Below the pieces are notes generated by a model that was not told where the DNA came from, searched no databases, and saw only the letters and a list, made by a program, of their open reading frames with translations. Positions 5,513-6,682 of a stretch of 6,682 nucleotides of DNA are shown one piece after another. The stretch is from the NCBI GenBank assembly GCA_031289935.1, contig JAITON010000191.1:1-6682 (forward strand). Reading direction: 5' to 3'. Every line of letters begins with the position of its first letter. The first letter of the stretch is position 1. Both the position numbers and the translations under genes were made by a program. The DNA is from Treponema sp. (GTDB lineage: Bacteria > Spirochaetota > Spirochaetia > Treponematales > Breznakiellaceae).

Positions 5513-5537
5513 ACTAAAAATCAAAGAAAAAAATCAA
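5508..5537 (-). promoter_or_regulatory. argR-pgi promoter
   Basis: On the minus strand TTGATT (5537-5532) and TATTAT (5513-5508) are separated by 18 nt, a good sigma-70-type arrangement. The spacer is T-rich. Transcription would begin near 5501, giving a leader of about 30 nt before the GTG. It is the most AT-rich part of the right half of the window. Confidence 0.6.
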
Positions 5538-5559
5538 GGACCGTCAGCATTTGCCGATA

Positions 5560-6682
5560 ATGAAAACGGAGGACTCTACGGCAACCCAGCATGACGGACA
5601 CCTGGTAGTACGCTTTTCCGAAAACGATATTGAGGCTTGGGCCGATTTTATCCCCCCCGCAGGCCAGGGAAAATTCATTACCAGCGCTTATCTGGAATAC
5701 CTCATGGAAGAGCTGAATATCAACTACGGCATCCAGTGGGATGATATCCAGGAAAAGGCCCTGCTCTGCAATACCGGCCGCCAGCCCATCCAGGGAGTAC
5801 TCGTGGCCCGGGGGGAGGTCCCGGTGAACGAGGTGGGGGAATACTACGATCCGGTTCCCAATCTGATCAATCGGCCGGCGCCGACAAAAAACAGCGAGCA
5901 TGTGGACTACCGGAACTTCTCACCCTTTACCATTGTCAAAAAAGACCAGGTCCTGGCGGTTTTCCGGCCCCGGATCGAAGGCCGGGACGGCAAAGACGTC
6001 CACAGTACGGTGCTGCCCTTCAAAGCGATCAACCATCCCGGAGTGAGCTCCGGGAAGAATACCCGGGCCGACGATAAAAACATCATCGCCCTCATCGACG
6101 GCCAGCTTATCGAGGTAAGCCGGAGCCTTAACGTGGAGGAAAACCTGATCGTCAAAGGCTCCGTGGGCTATAGCACCGGGCACATCAACTTTCCCGGGGA
6201 CGTGTTTATCCACGGCCTGGTGGCCGACGGCTTTAAGATCTATTCCGGCGGCTCGGTAACGATCAAGCAGACCTACGACGTCACCGACGTCATGACCAAA
6301 GGGGACCTGACCGTGGCGGGAGGGCTCATCGGCCGGGGGCCGGCCCTGGTCAAGGTGGGCGGTCTGCTCCGGACCAAGTTTATCGAGAATTGCCGGGTAG
6401 CCTGCCGTAAAACCGTCTCGGTAACCACCGAAATCGTCAATTCCAGCATTTTTGCCATGGAAAAACTGGAGATGGGCGATAAGAGCCAGATCCTGGGAGG
6501 GGATATCTACGCCATTCACGGGGTCAGGACCGGGAACATCGGCAAGAAGTCGGGGCGGTCCACCCAGATCCATTGCGGGATCGATTTTACGGTCCAGCAG
6601 GAAAAGGATAAGTGTAATAATCAGCTCCGCATGGTGGACGCCAAGCTCCACCGGCTCCGGGAGATCATGGCCCAGAGCGGGC
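5560..6682 (+). CDS. fapA: FapA/DUF342 family protein (3' end beyond window)
   Basis: The first 374 codons are open to the window edge. Residues 15-150 form the mixed N-terminal region, ending in GRDGKDVHSTVLP, the usual lead-in to the conserved domain. Residues 180-340 show short glycine-spaced repeats (GHINFPGDVFIHG, GFKIYSGGSVTIK, GDLTVAGGLIGRG, TKFIENCRVACRK) that fit the right-handed beta-helix of FapA/DUF342. A charged, coiled-coil-like stretch begins at about 346. The family is known as flagellar assembly protein A, but a molecular role is poorly defined and many members sit outside flagellar operons, as here. Start: ATG at 5560 lacks a near ribosome binding site. An in-frame TTG at 5551 has AAGGA (5536-5540) 10 nt upstream and is a real alternative. 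It is transcribed away from argR across an 88-bp gap. Confidence 0.85.
   Translation, partial: MKTEDSTATQHDGHLVVRFSENDIEAWADFIPPAGQGKFITSAYLEYLMEELNINYGIQWDDIQEKALLCNTGRQPIQGVLVARGEVPVNEVGEYYDPVPNLINRPAPTKNSEHVDYRNFSPFTIVKKDQVLAVFRPRIEGRDGKDVHSTVLPFKAINHPGVSSGKNTRADDKNIIALIDGQLIEVSRSLNVEENLIVKGSVGYSTGHINFPGDVFIHGLVADGFKIYSGGSVTIKQTYDVTDVMTKGDLTVAGGLIGRGPALVKVGGLLRTKFIENCRVACRKTVSVTTEIVNSSIFAMEKLEMGDKSQILGGDIYAIHGVRTGNIGKKSGRSTQIHCGIDFTVQQEKDKCNNQLRMVDAKLHRLREIMAQSG

Noticed and set aside
5920..6651. 243-codon minus-strand open frame opposite fapA
   Set aside because: It is codon-aligned with the clear FapA reading frame and shows no domain of its own.

Overview
The window reads as a chromosomal segment of a GC-rich spirochaete, most likely a Treponema-like organism. 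This rests on protein style and on a FapA/DUF342 protein, a type common in spirochaetes. It is a judgement from memory, not a search, and genus-level placement is uncertain. Six protein genes are supported; no RNA gene, insertion sequence, CRISPR array or phage gene is visible.

Left edge (1-409): no supported gene. This stretch holds a 20-bp perfect palindrome, a 16-bp direct repeat (1-16 and 315-330), an AT-richer patch with a possible leftward promoter, and an extended -10 element just before the first gene.

Plus-strand cluster (410-3423): four genes lie head to tail. They encode a small protein with a C-terminal J-domain, a calcineurin-type metallophosphoesterase, a ParB/sulfiredoxin-fold protein of an uncharacterised full-length family, and a cytoplasmic M28-like metallopeptidase homologue. 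The gaps are 17 nt, an 8-bp overlap and a 4-bp overlap, so they are probably cotranscribed and partly translationally coupled. Their joint function is unknown. This cluster is the best candidate here for an undescribed system.

Minus-strand pair (3399-5471): argR and pgi are separated by 12 nt and probably form one transcript from a good sigma-70-type promoter at 5508-5537. The -10 box overlaps a half ARG-box-like sequence, which suggests autoregulation. The pgi gene (glucose-6-phosphate isomerase, glycolysis) converges on the peptidase gene and overlaps it by 25 bp at the stops. A strong GC-rich hairpin lies just past the pgi stop, inside the end of the peptidase gene. The ArgR effector-binding motif is altered.

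Right edge (5560-6682): a divergent gene encodes a FapA/DUF342 protein and runs off the window. The 88-bp gap between argR and fapA is distinctly A/T-rich and holds the argR promoter.
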